Shown one piece after another: positions 44,774 to 54,158 of a DNA stretch of 64,000 bases. A program made the position numbers and the translations under genes. Within the stretch, counting starts at the first letter, position 1, and the number at the start of each line of letters is the position of its first letter. Source of the stretch: Actinoplanes sp. SE50/110 (GTDB lineage Bacteria > Actinomycetota > Actinomycetes > Mycobacteriales > Micromonosporaceae); the NCBI RefSeq assembly GCF_900119315.1, contig NZ_LT827010.1, positions 2,402,001-2,466,000 of the forward strand. The letters are read 5' to 3'. The notes beneath the pieces are model-generated. The model worked only from the letters and a program-made list of their open reading frames with translations. It searched no databases and was not told the origin of the DNA.

Positions 44774-46660
44774 ATGCAGAGCGCCGACAACATGTCCGTA
44801 CGCCCGCGCCGGATCGGTGCCGCGCTGGGGGCGGCCCTGTTGATGACCGTCGCCGGATGCACCGGCGATGACGAGAAGCCGTTCGCGGGTGAGCTGCCGC
44901 CGCCCGGCGCGACCTGGGAGACGCTCGACCCGGCGGAGCCCGGAACGGTCGACGGCAGCCAGGAGCCGACGACGAACGCCCAGCAGCAGGACGGGAACGT
45001 CGGTCAGGCGGGCGCCGGATCCGGCGGGATCGGCACGGCTGCCGGCGGGTCGTCGTCCGGAATCGATCAGGGTGCGGGAGGCGACGGCGGTCGGGCGCTC
45101 GGCCCGGGCGGCACCGTGGTGGCCACGCCGGGGGTGCACGGGCACGGCGGTGGACTCGGGGTCGGCGGCACCGTCGTCCAGAACCCGCCGCTGGGGCCGG
45201 GCGGCACCGGTGTCGGCGGCCCCGGTCTCGGTGGCACCAACTCATCCACCAATAACCCCAAAAATCCGGGCAATGTAGCGGCTCCGGGAGTCGGCGGCGT
45301 GCCCGGCGTGGGTCAGCCTGGCCCAGGTCAGCCAGGAACCGGCCTACCTGGAGCGGGTCAGCCGGGCCTAGGCCAGCCGGGCGCAGGTCAGACCGGTGCG
45401 GGCCAGCCGGGCGCAGGCCAGACCGGTGCGGGCCAGACCGGCGGGGGTCAGACCGGTGCAGGCCAGACAGGTGCAGGCCACCCCGGCGCCGCACAGCCGG
45501 GATCCGCCCATCCCGGCGGCGGCGCCCCGGCAGCCCAGCCCGGCGGCCAGCACGCCCCCGGCCAAGGCCCCGTCGGCCAGCCGATCAGCCATCCGATCGG
45601 CCAGCAGCCCGGCCACCCGGGCCAGCCCGGCCACCCGGGCCAGTCCGGCACGGGCCAGAACGGCCACCCGGCCACCGGCCCGGCGACCCCGGTCGTCGGC
45701 GGCCCGGTGATCGTCCAGCCGATCGTCAACCACCGCCCGCCGGCCGTCGAACCCCCGGCCACCAGCCATCACTCGTCCGGAAACGTTCACAGCGACCGGC
45801 CGGTGACCCACGCGCGCCCGGCGACGCACGCCCGGCCGTCGGGCCAGCACCGCGCGGTCCGGGCCAGCCGGCCGACCTGGGTGCGCGACCTGGACCGGCC
45901 GATCTCGGCGAACCGTAGCTGTGATCGCTTCCACGGCGGCATCACCGACATCACCCTAACCAACGGGTGGTGGGACAACTCGCAGGTCTGCGGGGACACC
46001 GACTCGCAGATCTACCTGTTGACGCACTCCGGCATGCCGGTCGCCCTGCCGCAGGCGGACGACGATTACGGCCGGATGCGGCGGTTCCACGATGACCTGC
46101 TGGCCCGGATCAACCATGACGCGTTCCCGTTCGACTCGCACGGATTCGGCGACGACCGCTGGGCCGGCGGGCACCGGGGCGCCGGTGGGGGCGTCGGTCA
46201 CCGCCGCGGCGGCTGGGACGACGGGAACACCGATGGCGGCTGGGGCAACGGTGACGCCGACGGCGGCTGGGGCAACGGGGACACCGATGGCGGCGACTGG
46301 GACGGCGGCGACCGCTGGACCACCGGTGACGCCCGCGACCTCGGTGACCTCCGGGCCGCGGCGAACGGCTGGAGCGGCGACGACCTGGGCCGCCACGCGT
46401 CCCGCGACTGCGACAAGCCGTCCCGTCCGAAGCGCCGGGCGAAAGCCGCCGCGGTCCGGAACGACGCGGTCACCAGGGCGGAGACGAGCGCGGCGGCCGA
46501 CGACGCCGACGCCCGACGGTCCACCGGCGACGACCCGGCGGCCACCGGCGATCGGGACCACCGGACCGCCGGAGACGGATCGGATCAGGAGAAGGCCACG
46601 GACCGCTTCGACGATCACGGCGACGGCATCGCGATCACCTACCCGGTGACGGACGACTGA
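44774..46660 (+). CDS. lipoprotein with collagen-like Gly-rich repeats
   Basis: A 628-residue protein. The signal peptide has RPRR, a hydrophobic core and the lipobox VAGC (Cys about 29). Residues about 95-300 are Gly-rich with Gly-Gln-Pro-Gly/Gly-Gln-Thr-Gly repeats such as [19 protein letters not shown], resembling collagen-type Gly-X-Y. A His/Pro linker follows, then a small Cys-containing domain ([36 protein letters not shown]), a Trp/Gly/Asp repeat ([17 protein letters not shown]) and an acidic tail. The start is ATG 44774 after GGAGGGGGAG; ATG 44792 is possible. It is probably an exposed surface protein. A terminator follows the stop. Confidence 0.82.
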   Translation: MQSADNMSVRPRRIGAALGAALLMTVAGCTGDDEKPFAGELPPPGATWETLDPAEPGTVDGSQEPTTNAQQQDGNVGQAGAGSGGIGTAAGGSSSGIDQGAGGDGGRALGPGGTVVATPGVHGHGGGLGVGGTVVQNPPLGPGGTGVGGPGLGGTNSSTNNPKNPGNVAAPGVGGVPGVGQPGPGQPGTGLPGAGQPGLGQPGAGQTGAGQPGAGQTGAGQTGGGQTGAGQTGAGHPGAAQPGSAHPGGGAPAAQPGGQHAPGQGPVGQPISHPIGQQPGHPGQPGHPGQSGTGQNGHPATGPATPVVGGPVIVQPIVNHRPPAVEPPATSHHSSGNVHSDRPVTHARPATHARPSGQHRAVRASRPTWVRDLDRPISANRSCDRFHGGITDITLTNGWWDNSQVCGDTDSQIYLLTHSGMPVALPQADDDYGRMRRFHDDLLARINHDAFPFDSHGFGDDRWAGGHRGAGGGVGHRRGGWDDGNTDGGWGNGDADGGWGNGDTDGGDWDGGDRWTTGDARDLGDLRAAANGWSGDDLGRHASRDCDKPSRPKRRAKAAAVRNDAVTRAETSAAADDADARRSTGDDPAATGDRDHRTAGDGSDQEKATDRFDDHGDGIAITYPVTDD

Positions 46661-46669
46661 GGCGGGACC

Positions 46670-46702
46670 GGGAGCACCGCTGCCGACGGCGGCGGCGCTC
46701 CC
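46670..46702. terminator. bidirectional terminator hairpin between convergent genes
   Basis: GGGAGC and GCTCCC enclose a GC-rich inner stem (GCTGCCG ... GGCGGC). It lies between the lipoprotein stop (46660) and the stop of the convergent hydrolase (46717). Confidence 0.6.
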
Positions 46703-46716
46703 GGCGGGCAACCGGG

Positions 46717-47430
46717 TCAGGCCAGCTTGGCGGTGACCAGGTCCATCGCCCGGTTGATCGCCGCCCGGGACTCGTCGTTGTCGTCCTTGGCGTCGAAGGT
46801 GTGCTGGCCGTCCGGCAGGTCGATGATCTCCAGGTCGGCCTTGCTCGCGACCGCCGCCTCCACGAACCGGTTCACCGGCCCGGCGATGATCGGCTGTTCC
46901 CTGCCGACCCGGGTCAGCACGATCGGCAGGTCCCCGGCCTCGGCCACCGCCGCCACCGGCGTGAACCGCTCGTCGGCCGGCCATCCCGGGAAGGCCTCCA
47001 CCACCGGATAGCTCATCGCCAGCACCCGCAGCCAGGACGGCGGTTCGCGCAGCCAGTCCGCGGCGAACAGGGCCGAACCCGAGTAGAGCCAGATCGCCAA
47101 CCGATTCTCGTCGACCCGCGGATCGCTGCGCAGGGTCTCCACGACGGCCGCCACGTTGGCGGCGCCGGTCGCATACTCGGCGGGGCTGTAGAGGCGGTGC
47201 TCGACGACCGCTCCGATCATCCCGCGGCGGGCGGCGAGCCGGGCGTACCCCTGGAAAACGGGCCAATCCCGCTGCGTCGGGCGAACCTCGGCCGGCAGGG
47301 GGCCGCCCGGAACGATCAGGATCGCCGGGCGTGGCGCGGCGATCTCGCCGGGCAGGTAGAGATCGTGGAACTCGTGGCGTTCCGGAGACTGGTCGCCGAC
47401 GGGCAGAACGAAGGGCTTCAGGAAGTCCAT
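46717..47430 (-). CDS. alpha/beta hydrolase (dienelactone-hydrolase-like)
   Basis: A 237-residue protein. The oxyanion region PAILIVPGGP, a central helix region, the nucleophile elbow IWLYSGSALFAADWL (a variant G-x-S-x-G), and the terminal His in LPDGQHTFDAKDD fit an alpha/beta hydrolase acting on esters or peptides. The substrate is unknown. ATG 47430 sits six nt after a TAGGAT -10 box, so the mRNA is probably leaderless. Confidence 0.75.
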   Translation of the reverse strand: MDFLKPFVLPVGDQSPERHEFHDLYLPGEIAAPRPAILIVPGGPLPAEVRPTQRDWPVFQGYARLAARRGMIGAVVEHRLYSPAEYATGAANVAAVVETLRSDPRVDENRLAIWLYSGSALFAADWLREPPSWLRVLAMSYPVVEAFPGWPADERFTPVAAVAEAGDLPIVLTRVGREQPIIAGPVNRFVEAAVASKADLEIIDLPDGQHTFDAKDDNDESRAAINRAMDLVTAKLA

Positions 47431-47436
47431 CGCGGG

Positions 47437-47442
47437 ATCCTA
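47437..47442 (-). promoter_or_regulatory. -10 box TAGGAT of a leaderless hydrolase transcript
   Basis: Reading on the minus strand, TAGGAT is followed by CCCGCG and then ATG 47430. The 6-nt spacing puts the transcription start at the start codon. The same layout recurs at six other genes in this window. Confidence 0.6.
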
Positions 47443-47449
47443 TCGCTGA

Positions 47450-48679
47450 TTGTCGATCACAGGGGACGCTCAGCAGCGGGTCGGACCGGACGAACAGGTA
47501 AGGGTGGAGCAGGAGCGTCTCGCGGCGCTGCACGAGTACCGGCTGCGGGACACCCCGCCGGGGGAGGAGCTGCAGGCCGTGCTGCGGGTCGCCGCGACGA
47601 TCGCCGGGGTGCCCTGGGCCAGCCTGAACCTGATCGACGAGCGGTCGCAGTTCCAGCTCGTCACCCTGAGCCGGGCGCCGGTCCAGTGCGCCCGGGACGA
47701 CTCGATGTGCGCGGTCACCGTCGAGTCCGGCCGCTTCACGCACGTGCCGGACGCCCGGCTCGACCCGGTGTACCGGAACAACCCGTGGGTGACCGGGGTA
47801 CTCGGGGACATCCGGTTCTACGCCGCCGCGCCGCTGATCACGCCGGCCGGGCACGCGCTCGGCACGCTCTGTGTGACCGACAGCGTGCCGCATCACCTGC
47901 GCCCCGAGGAGCGGGCGCAGATCACCGACCTGGCCGCGATCGTGGTCGCGTTCTTCGAACGGCGCCGGCAGGCGCGGGAGACCGCCGAGCTCGCCGCGAC
48001 GGTGCAGGCCCGGCAGCGGTGGACCGACACGCTGCTGGAGACGATCGACACGGCGGTGATCGCCTGCGACGCGAGTGAGAAGGTGACCCTCTGGAACAGG
48101 GCCGCCCGCGAATGGCACGGTCGCAGCGGCGAGGGCGACCCGCGGGGCACCGACGTGGCCCGGCGGTTCGGCCTGTTCGAGCCGGACGGCGTCACCACGA
48201 TCCCGGACGACGAACTGCCGCTGCAGATCGCCCTGCGTCGGGGGATCACGGTGACCGGCCGGGAGATGATGATCCGCCGGCCGGTGGGCGAGCCGGTGCA
48301 CGTACGGGTCAACGCCGGTCCGCTGCGCGGCCCGGCCGGGGAGATCCAGGGCGCGGTGCTGGCCCAGGCCGACGTGACCGCCGACCGACGTCGCCGCCGG
48401 TTGATCGAGGAGGCCCGGGAACGGCTGGCCGCCGCGAACGCCGAGCTGGAACGTTCCAACGCGGATCTGACCAACTTCGCCGCCGCGGTCGGCCACGACC
48501 TGATCGCGCCGCTCGCCGCGGTCGGCGGCTTCCTGGAACTGCTGGCGATGGAGGGTTGTCCGGAGGCGGCCGCCGGTTCGGCCGAGGTGACCCGGATGCG
48601 CGACGTGATCGACGGTCTGCTCGCCGGAGCGCTGGCCGACCGGGCGCGCCCTTCAGGACCGGCCCGGGGACGCCGATAG
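47450..48679 (+). CDS. GAF-PAS sensor with histidine phosphoacceptor domain but no ATPase domain
   Basis: A 409-residue protein. GAF spans about 15-170 (LNLIDERSQFQLVTLSR, HALGTLCVTDS), PAS about 190-300 (TLLETIDTAVIACDASEKVT). HisKA has NFAAAVGHDLIAPLAAVGGF, with phospho-His kept. The chain ends at 409 without N- or G-boxes. The downstream paralogue continues into a full HATPase, so this copy lost it or never had it. It may be phosphorylated in trans or act as a dimer partner. The start is uncertain: TTG 47450 or GTG 47504; the latter gives an N-terminus (EQERLAALHEYRL) matching the paralogue. It ends 1 nt before the paralogue's ATG. Confidence 0.82.
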   Translation: MSITGDAQQRVGPDEQVRVEQERLAALHEYRLRDTPPGEELQAVLRVAATIAGVPWASLNLIDERSQFQLVTLSRAPVQCARDDSMCAVTVESGRFTHVPDARLDPVYRNNPWVTGVLGDIRFYAAAPLITPAGHALGTLCVTDSVPHHLRPEERAQITDLAAIVVAFFERRRQARETAELAATVQARQRWTDTLLETIDTAVIACDASEKVTLWNRAAREWHGRSGEGDPRGTDVARRFGLFEPDGVTTIPDDELPLQIALRRGITVTGREMMIRRPVGEPVHVRVNAGPLRGPAGEIQGAVLAQADVTADRRRRRLIEEARERLAAANAELERSNADLTNFAAAVGHDLIAPLAAVGGFLELLAMEGCPEAAAGSAEVTRMRDVIDGLLAGALADRARPSGPARGRR

Positions 48680-48680
48680 G

Positions 48681-50312
48681 ATGGGCGTGCTGCTGGATGA
48701 TCGGGAGCAGCGGCGACTCGCCGCGCTCCACGAGTATCGTCTGCTCGACTCGCCGGCGGGGAACGAGCTGGAGGCGGTCGTCCGGGTCGCGGCCACGGTC
48801 GCCCGGGTGCCGACCGCCACGCTGAACCTGATCGACGAGAACCGGCAGTGCCAGCTGACCACGGTCGGGTTCGACGGCGGCGACTCGCCGCGCTCCGAGT
48901 CGATGTGCGCGATCCGTTTTCAGACCGGCGAATTCACCTATCTCCCGGACGCCAGCCTGGATCCGACGTACCGGGCCAATCCCTGGGTGACCGGCGTCCA
49001 CGCGAAGGTCCGGTTCTACGCGTCGGCGCCCCTGGTCACCCCGGACGGCTACGCGCTCGGGTCGTTGTGCGTCTTCGACTCCGAGCCGGCCGAGCTGGAC
49101 GACGAGCAGATCGCCCGGCTCAAGGACCTCGCCGACGTGATCGTGGCACTCTTCGAGCGCCGCCGGCAGGCCCGGCTCAACGCCGAGTTGGCCGCGATCG
49201 CCGAGGCCCGGCAGCGGTGGACCGACACGCTGCTGGAGACGATCGACGTCGCCGTGGTCGCCTGCGACCGGGACGGCCGGCTCACCCTGTTCAACCGTGC
49301 CGCCCGCGACTGGCACGGCCTGGACGCCGACCCGGGGGTCGACCCGAACGACTTCGCCGACCGGTACTTCCTGTTCGACATCGACGGGGAGACGCCGCTG
49401 CCGGCCGACCGGGTCCCGCTGCTGCGCGCTCTGCACGAGGGTTCGGTCAGCAACGCCGAAATGCTCATCCGGCGCCGCGGCGGCGACCCGGTCCACGTCA
49501 CCGTCAACGGCCGCGCCCTGGTCGGCCCGGACGGCATCCCGCTCGGCGCGGTCGTCGCGATGAACGACGTCACCACCGACCGTGCCCAGCAGCGCGCCAT
49601 CGAACACGCCCGCCGCGAACTCGCCGCCGCCAACGAGGAGCTGCGCCGCTCCAACGCCGACCTGACCAACTTCGCCGGCGCGGTCAGCCACGACCTGGTC
49701 GCTCCGCTCGCCGCCGTCGGCGGCTACCTGGAGCTGCTCGAAGACGTCGTCACCGGCCAGCCCCGCGACTGGGTCGACGCCGCCTCCCGCGCCGTCACCC
49801 GGATGCGCGACCTGATCGGCTCCCTCCTCGATTACGCCCGTGCCGGCAGCGCCCCCATCCGCCGCACCCCGTCCGACCTCGGCGACATCCTCACCAGTGT
49901 GATCGCCGACCTGAACGCCGAAATACTCGCCTCCGGCGCCCGGATCCTCTCGCCGGCCCACCTGCCCGTCGTGTCCTGCGACCCGGTCCTGGCCCGCCAG
50001 CTCCTGCAGAACCTGATCGCCAACGCGATCAAATACCGCCACCCCGACCGCCGGCCGTGCATCGTCATCACCGCCGCCCGCGCGGAAGAGGCCTGGGCGG
50101 TAACGGTCGCCGACAACGGCAGCGGCATCCCCCCGGACCAGCGCCGCCGAGTCTTCGACATGTTCACCCGCCTGGACGGCACCTCGGCGTCCGGTCACGG
50201 CATCGGCCTCTCCAGCTGCCTGCGCATCGTCGACCGGCACGGCGGCACGATCCATGTCACCGACAACGAGGGCGGCGGGACGAAGATCATCTTCACGCTT
50301 CCGGACCGCTGA
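48681..50312 (+). CDS. GAF-PAS histidine kinase
   Basis: A 543-residue soluble kinase. GAF at about 15-165 (LNLIDENRQCQLTTVGF, YALGSLCVFDS), PAS at about 185-300 (WTDTLLETIDVAVVACDRDG). HisKA has AGAVSHDLVAPLAAVGGYLE. HATPase at about 410-540 has ARQLLQNLIANAIKYRHPDR, VADNGSGIP and GHGIGLSSCLRIVDRHGGT. All catalytic boxes are present. It is a tandem paralogue of the preceding gene and probably co-transcribed with it. No response regulator gene is adjacent; the convergent CHASE3-receiver-Hpt protein is the nearest receiver. Confidence 0.9.
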   Translation: MGVLLDDREQRRLAALHEYRLLDSPAGNELEAVVRVAATVARVPTATLNLIDENRQCQLTTVGFDGGDSPRSESMCAIRFQTGEFTYLPDASLDPTYRANPWVTGVHAKVRFYASAPLVTPDGYALGSLCVFDSEPAELDDEQIARLKDLADVIVALFERRRQARLNAELAAIAEARQRWTDTLLETIDVAVVACDRDGRLTLFNRAARDWHGLDADPGVDPNDFADRYFLFDIDGETPLPADRVPLLRALHEGSVSNAEMLIRRRGGDPVHVTVNGRALVGPDGIPLGAVVAMNDVTTDRAQQRAIEHARRELAAANEELRRSNADLTNFAGAVSHDLVAPLAAVGGYLELLEDVVTGQPRDWVDAASRAVTRMRDLIGSLLDYARAGSAPIRRTPSDLGDILTSVIADLNAEILASGARILSPAHLPVVSCDPVLARQLLQNLIANAIKYRHPDRRPCIVITAARAEEAWAVTVADNGSGIPPDQRRRVFDMFTRLDGTSASGHGIGLSSCLRIVDRHGGTIHVTDNEGGGTKIIFTLPDR

Positions 50313-50789
50313 TCATCAACGGCCAAGATCTTTGGTGGTACGACCTGTGCACGGCCCCGCCGCGCGGCGCGACGCCGCTGCCACTCCCGATCGCTGAGCG
50401 ACCATCCGGGGTGGGGCGGACCAAGACGTGGTCCGCCCATCGCGGCCGCGCACGACCGCCGCCCCGCCGCCGGACCGCCGGTGCCCCTCCGCTCGTCCGG
50501 CCACCGTCCACCGTGATCAGGCAGCGCAGATCTGCTCGTTCGAGCATCGACCGTGTGGTGAAGCGGTGCAGGGTGTCCGTTCGATCGTCACATGTGTGGT
50601 CGGGCGGTGCGCGGCGTCCGTTCGATCGTCGGACGGTGGCGCGCTGGCTGGCCGGCGAGGTGCCCACCGTCGAACGGTTCGGGGATGCGACGGCAACCGC
50701 CGTCCGATCGCGCAGGTCGCCGGGGTCTTCGACGGGGGGCGTTGACCCGGGTCGGGGAGGCGCTGCCCGTGACACGCACGCCCGGGATG
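50313..50789. other. gap with a 15-bp direct repeat, no gene
   Basis: No convincing ORF was seen. GTCCGTTCGATCGTC occurs at 50575-50589 and again at 50616-50630, 41 bp apart, which could be operator half-sites or noise. Confidence 0.4.
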
Positions 50790-50818
50790 CCCCGGCCGCG
50801 CACGGAGGCGGGCCGGGG
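50790..50818 (-). terminator. hairpin terminator of the CHASE3-receiver-Hpt gene
   Basis: CCCCGGCC, 13-nt loop, GGCCGGGG; it begins 12 nt past the stop at 50831 when read on the minus strand. Confidence 0.6.
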
Positions 50819-50830
50819 CGGTGGTGGCGG

Positions 50831-52408
50831 TCAGTGGGCCGTGGCAGCGGACAGCTCGTCGGCGAGGCGTTCGCAGACCGGGACGACGGCGGCGTACTCG
50901 GCGCGGATGGCGGCCATGGTGGCCGCATTCCGGGGGAGGCGGCCGGCGCGGGCGTCGGCCTCCACCGCGGCGAACATGCCGGCCAGGTGGACGGCGCCGA
51001 TGTTGGAGGCGGAGCCGTTGAGGGTGTGCGCCTGGGCGCGGACCCCGGGGACGTCGCCGGCGGTAAACAGCGCGGCGAGCCGGTCGATGCCGGCCGGGGT
51101 GCCGGTGGTGAACGAGCGCAGCAGGCGGGCCAGCAGGGTCCGTTCCGGGTCGCTGGGTGCGCCGTCGCTGATGTCGTCCAGGCGGGCGCGGACCTCCGAC
51201 TCCCGGTCGGCGTCGGGCGCGGTCCGGGCATCGCCGGATTCGCCGTCGTCGCCGGGCAGGTCATGGCCGAGGTCCAGCAGCGGGGTCAGCGCGCTGGTCA
51301 GGTCGGGAAGGTTGACCGGCTTGGGCAGGTAGTCGTTCATGCCGGAGGCGCGGCACGCGGCCCGGTCCTCGGCCAGCACGCTGGCGGTCATGGCGATGAT
51401 GTGCGGCTGCCGGTCGGCCGGGAACTCCGAGCGGATCAGGCGGGTGGCCTCGAGGCCGTCGAGGATCGGCATCTGCACGTCCATGAGTACCACGTCGTAG
51501 TCGGCGGCACGCAGCGCCTGGACGGCTTCCAGACCGTTGCCGACGGTGTCGACGCGGTGGCCGAGTTTGCCGAGCATGAACTGGGCGACCTTCTGGTTGA
51601 CCGGGTCGTCCTCGGCCAGCAGCACCCGCAGCGGCGTGTGCCAGGTCTCCTCGGCGGGCTCCGAAGCCGAGTCGGATGCCGAGAACGTCTCGACCGCCGC
51701 AGCGGGCTCGGCCGGCGGCGACGGGGCCGGCGATCGGGTGGCCCGCCAGGCGGTCAGCGCGATCGCCGAGGCGGCCCCCAGCGCCGCGGTGACCAGCCAG
51801 AGCGCCCGGGATTCCTGCTCCTGTTGCTGCTGCTGCCGGGCGTGCAGCACGGTCAGCTGATCCTGGCGCAGGGTGTCGATGAACCGGCCGGCACGATCCA
51901 GCGTCTCGGTGCCGGCGGTGCCGAGCACGTCCGGCCGGGCGTCCCGGAAACCCTCGTCGCGCAGCTGGGTGACCGCCAGACCGAGGTAGTCGACCGTGGC
52001 GGTGGCCGAGGCCTGCAGATCGTCGAGCGTCTGTCGGTGCGCGGTGTCGGCGCCGAGCAGCTGACGCAGCCGCGCCAGGCTTTGCGGCACCTGGGTCGCC
52101 GCCGAGGTGTAGGGCGCGAGGTAGTGCTCGTCGGCGGTCAGCACGAAGCCGCGTTCGCCGCGCTGCGCGTCCTGCAGCTGGCTCCGCAGGCTCGACAGGG
52201 TGTCCAGCGCCTGATAGGCCCGGTCGATCGGCGCCCGCTGCGCCTGCGCGCCGTCGATGCCCAGGTGGGCGGCGGCACCGCCGAGGGCCAGCAGCCCGAT
52301 GACCGACCCGTAGCCGGCGGCCGACACCCGCCCGGCCGTCCACCGCTGGCCCGTCGCTTCGCGGGAGCCGCCGAGCCGATCGCTACCCTGACGCCGTCTA
52401 CGAATCAT
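50831..52408 (-). CDS. CHASE3-receiver-Hpt membrane protein without kinase domain
   Basis: A 525-residue protein. TM1 lies at about 28-50 (AAGYGSVIGLLALGGAAAHL). A CHASE3-like periplasmic helical sensor spans about 55-190 (LRSQLQDAQRGERGFVLTAD), and TM2 is ALWLVTAALGAASAIALTAW. The receiver spans about 265-380 (LLAEDDPVNQKVAQFMLGKL, phospho-Asp in VVLMDVQMPILDG, Lys in YLPKPV). The Hpt domain spans about 425-520, with phospho-His in AQAHTLNGSASNIG. No HisKA or HATPase lies between sensor and receiver, where hybrid kinases normally have it. Likely a phosphorelay hub or a deletion derivative. The start is ATG 52408 with GAGGG five nt upstream. It converges with the two GAF-PAS kinases. Confidence 0.88.
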   Translation of the reverse strand: MIRRRRQGSDRLGGSREATGQRWTAGRVSAAGYGSVIGLLALGGAAAHLGIDGAQAQRAPIDRAYQALDTLSSLRSQLQDAQRGERGFVLTADEHYLAPYTSAATQVPQSLARLRQLLGADTAHRQTLDDLQASATATVDYLGLAVTQLRDEGFRDARPDVLGTAGTETLDRAGRFIDTLRQDQLTVLHARQQQQQEQESRALWLVTAALGAASAIALTAWRATRSPAPSPPAEPAAAVETFSASDSASEPAEETWHTPLRVLLAEDDPVNQKVAQFMLGKLGHRVDTVGNGLEAVQALRAADYDVVLMDVQMPILDGLEATRLIRSEFPADRQPHIIAMTASVLAEDRAACRASGMNDYLPKPVNLPDLTSALTPLLDLGHDLPGDDGESGDARTAPDADRESEVRARLDDISDGAPSDPERTLLARLLRSFTTGTPAGIDRLAALFTAGDVPGVRAQAHTLNGSASNIGAVHLAGMFAAVEADARAGRLPRNAATMAAIRAEYAAVVPVCERLADELSAATAH

Positions 52409-52429
52409 GCCCTCAGATTCGGCGGCCGG

Positions 52430-52454
52430 GCCCGGTGCGTGAGACGCACCGGGC
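52430..52454 (-). terminator. hairpin terminator of the glycosidase gene
   Basis: GCCCGGTGCGT, GAG loop, ACGCACCGGGC: a perfect 11-bp stem, 28 nt past the stop at 52482 on the minus strand. Confidence 0.75.
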
Positions 52455-52481
52455 TGCAGCACAGTTGCGAATCGCCCGGTT

Positions 52482-54011
52482 TCAGGAGGCGCTGATCGCC
52501 ACGTCGTCGAACCAGACCGTGCCGGTGTCGGCCCCCGACTTCAGGTGCACCTGCAGGCTGGCCGCGCCCGCGGGAGCCACACCGTCGACCGACAGCCGGG
52601 TCCAGTCGGTGGTCCCGGACGGCAGGTCGGCGGAGGAGGCGCCGCCGATCCAGCGGTCGTTCACGTCGAACCAGCTCAGCGCGATCTGCGTCGAGCCGGT
52701 CTCGTTCTTGCCGCGGACCCAGACCTCGGCGTGCCACCGCCGCCCGGGCTGCACCGGCTCGATCGGCGACACCCGGTACGACGGTGACCCGGCCGCCGTC
52801 TTGCCGGTGTTGGTCAGCATCACCGACCACTTGCCGGACCGCGCGGCCGTCTGCGTCCGGGTGGGCGTGCCGAGGTCGGACAGGTAGGACCGCCACGGCG
52901 TCTGACCGGCGGCGTTCTCGAAGCCGAGGTCCATCAGGCCGGTCGGGGACGGCGCGCCGTTCCACTCGGCCTTGGCCACCGCGGCGGCCGGCTTGGCGGT
53001 GCTGTCGGCGCGGTACAGGCCGTACCAGTACTGCTCGGGGATCCGCGCGACGCCGGAGTCCGGGATGCTGCCGGCGGCGAAGTCGTTCAGCGTCCACGGC
53101 GCGACCGCGTTCACCCCGGCCACCTCGGCGGCGGCGAACACCCGGGCGAGATATGCGGCCTGCTCACCCTCGCTGGACTGCAGCGTGTTCGTACCGGTCT
53201 CGCCGATCACCAGCGGGGCCGGCGCCACGGCGGCCTGGGCCTGCCGGATCGAGGCCAGGGCGCGTTCCGAATTGCCGTACAGGTGGAAGTCGTAGTAGTC
53301 CAGCGGCGTCGCCGCCATCGCCGACTTCAGCGTGGACAGGCCGGCGACGCCGGCCGACGAGCTGATCGGGATGGTCACCGGAACCCCCGGCACGGCCTTG
53401 CGAATCACCGGCAGGAGCTTCTTCGCCCAGCCGATCGCGGCCGGGTCGGTCGGGTCGAGCTCGTTCTGCAGTTCGATCGAAATGATCCGGTCGTCGTTAC
53501 GGAACGGGGCGAGCAGCGCGTTCGCCCAGGTGGTGCTGCCGGCCACGTCGGAGTAGCCGTCCCACCAGTCGAACAGGGTGACCTTGACGGTCATGCCCCG
53601 GGCCGCGGCGAGCGACACGAACTGGGCCAGCTTCGCGGCGTACTCCGGTTTCGGGGTGGGGTAGCCGAAGGCCGACGGGAACACGATGGCGCGCACGCTG
53701 TCCGCACCGAGTGCCCGGGCCTTGGCCAGGTCGGCGTCGATCTTCTTGGCGTCGAAGTCGGTCCACATCCGGGTCCAGCTGCCACCCGCCGGGTAGTAGT
53801 TGATCTGCTTGGCGGACTGGACCGCGGCGAGCCGCTGGGCCGGGGTGAGGCTGTCCCGCGCGCCCGGCACGGTCGTGGAGGCCAGGATCGCCGCCGCCGG
53901 CTTGACCGCCGCGGTGGCGGCGGACGCCGGGGTCGTCGCTGACGAGACCGTCGCCCCGGCCGCCAGCAGCAGCGGCAGGGAACGGGCGACGACGGGGGTG
54001 ACGGAGCGCAT
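52482..54011 (-). CDS. secreted GH5-like glycosidase with carbohydrate-binding domain
   Basis: A 509-residue protein. A Sec signal peptide ends near residue 30 (LPLLLAAGATVSSATTPASA). The (beta/alpha)8-type catalytic part spans about 55-365, with the acid/base Glu in IISIELQNELDP and the nucleophile Glu in APLVIGETGTN, the positions of clan GH-A (GH5-like). The C-terminal 130 residues form a beta-sandwich (GKWSVMLTNTGKTAAGSPSY, LQVHLKSGADTGTVWFDDVA) of the CBM4/9-type. The substrate may be a beta-mannan or beta-glucan (inference). The start is ATG 54011; the longer frame to 54080 adds no signal-like sequence. Confidence 0.85.
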   Translation of the reverse strand: MRSVTPVVARSLPLLLAAGATVSSATTPASAATAAVKPAAAILASTTVPGARDSLTPAQRLAAVQSAKQINYYPAGGSWTRMWTDFDAKKIDADLAKARALGADSVRAIVFPSAFGYPTPKPEYAAKLAQFVSLAAARGMTVKVTLFDWWDGYSDVAGSTTWANALLAPFRNDDRIISIELQNELDPTDPAAIGWAKKLLPVIRKAVPGVPVTIPISSSAGVAGLSTLKSAMAATPLDYYDFHLYGNSERALASIRQAQAAVAPAPLVIGETGTNTLQSSEGEQAAYLARVFAAAEVAGVNAVAPWTLNDFAAGSIPDSGVARIPEQYWYGLYRADSTAKPAAAVAKAEWNGAPSPTGLMDLGFENAAGQTPWRSYLSDLGTPTRTQTAARSGKWSVMLTNTGKTAAGSPSYRVSPIEPVQPGRRWHAEVWVRGKNETGSTQIALSWFDVNDRWIGGASSADLPSGTTDWTRLSVDGVAPAGAASLQVHLKSGADTGTVWFDDVAISAS

Positions 54012-54146
54012 GGCGGCCAGGTCCTTCGTGACGGCGGGTGGATGTGCCGGTTCAGTTCGGCGGCGCGACGGACCGGTCAACGAAAGCGTTCAGTGCCGTT
54101 CGGGTGCGAGGTGATGCCGTTCTGGTTCGCCGCTGGCCGGGTGGTC

Positions 54147-54152
54147 TAGCGT
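54147..54152 (+). promoter_or_regulatory. -10 box TAGCGT (leaderless methyltransferase)
   Basis: TAGCGT, six nt, ATG 54159. No ribosome site is present, in keeping with leaderless initiation. Confidence 0.6.
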
Positions 54153-54158
54153 CGACCC

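Noticed and set aside
50592..51332. Plus-strand frame of 246 codons
   Set aside because: It is antisense to the Hpt and receiver part of the well-supported minus-strand gene and has no recognisable domain.
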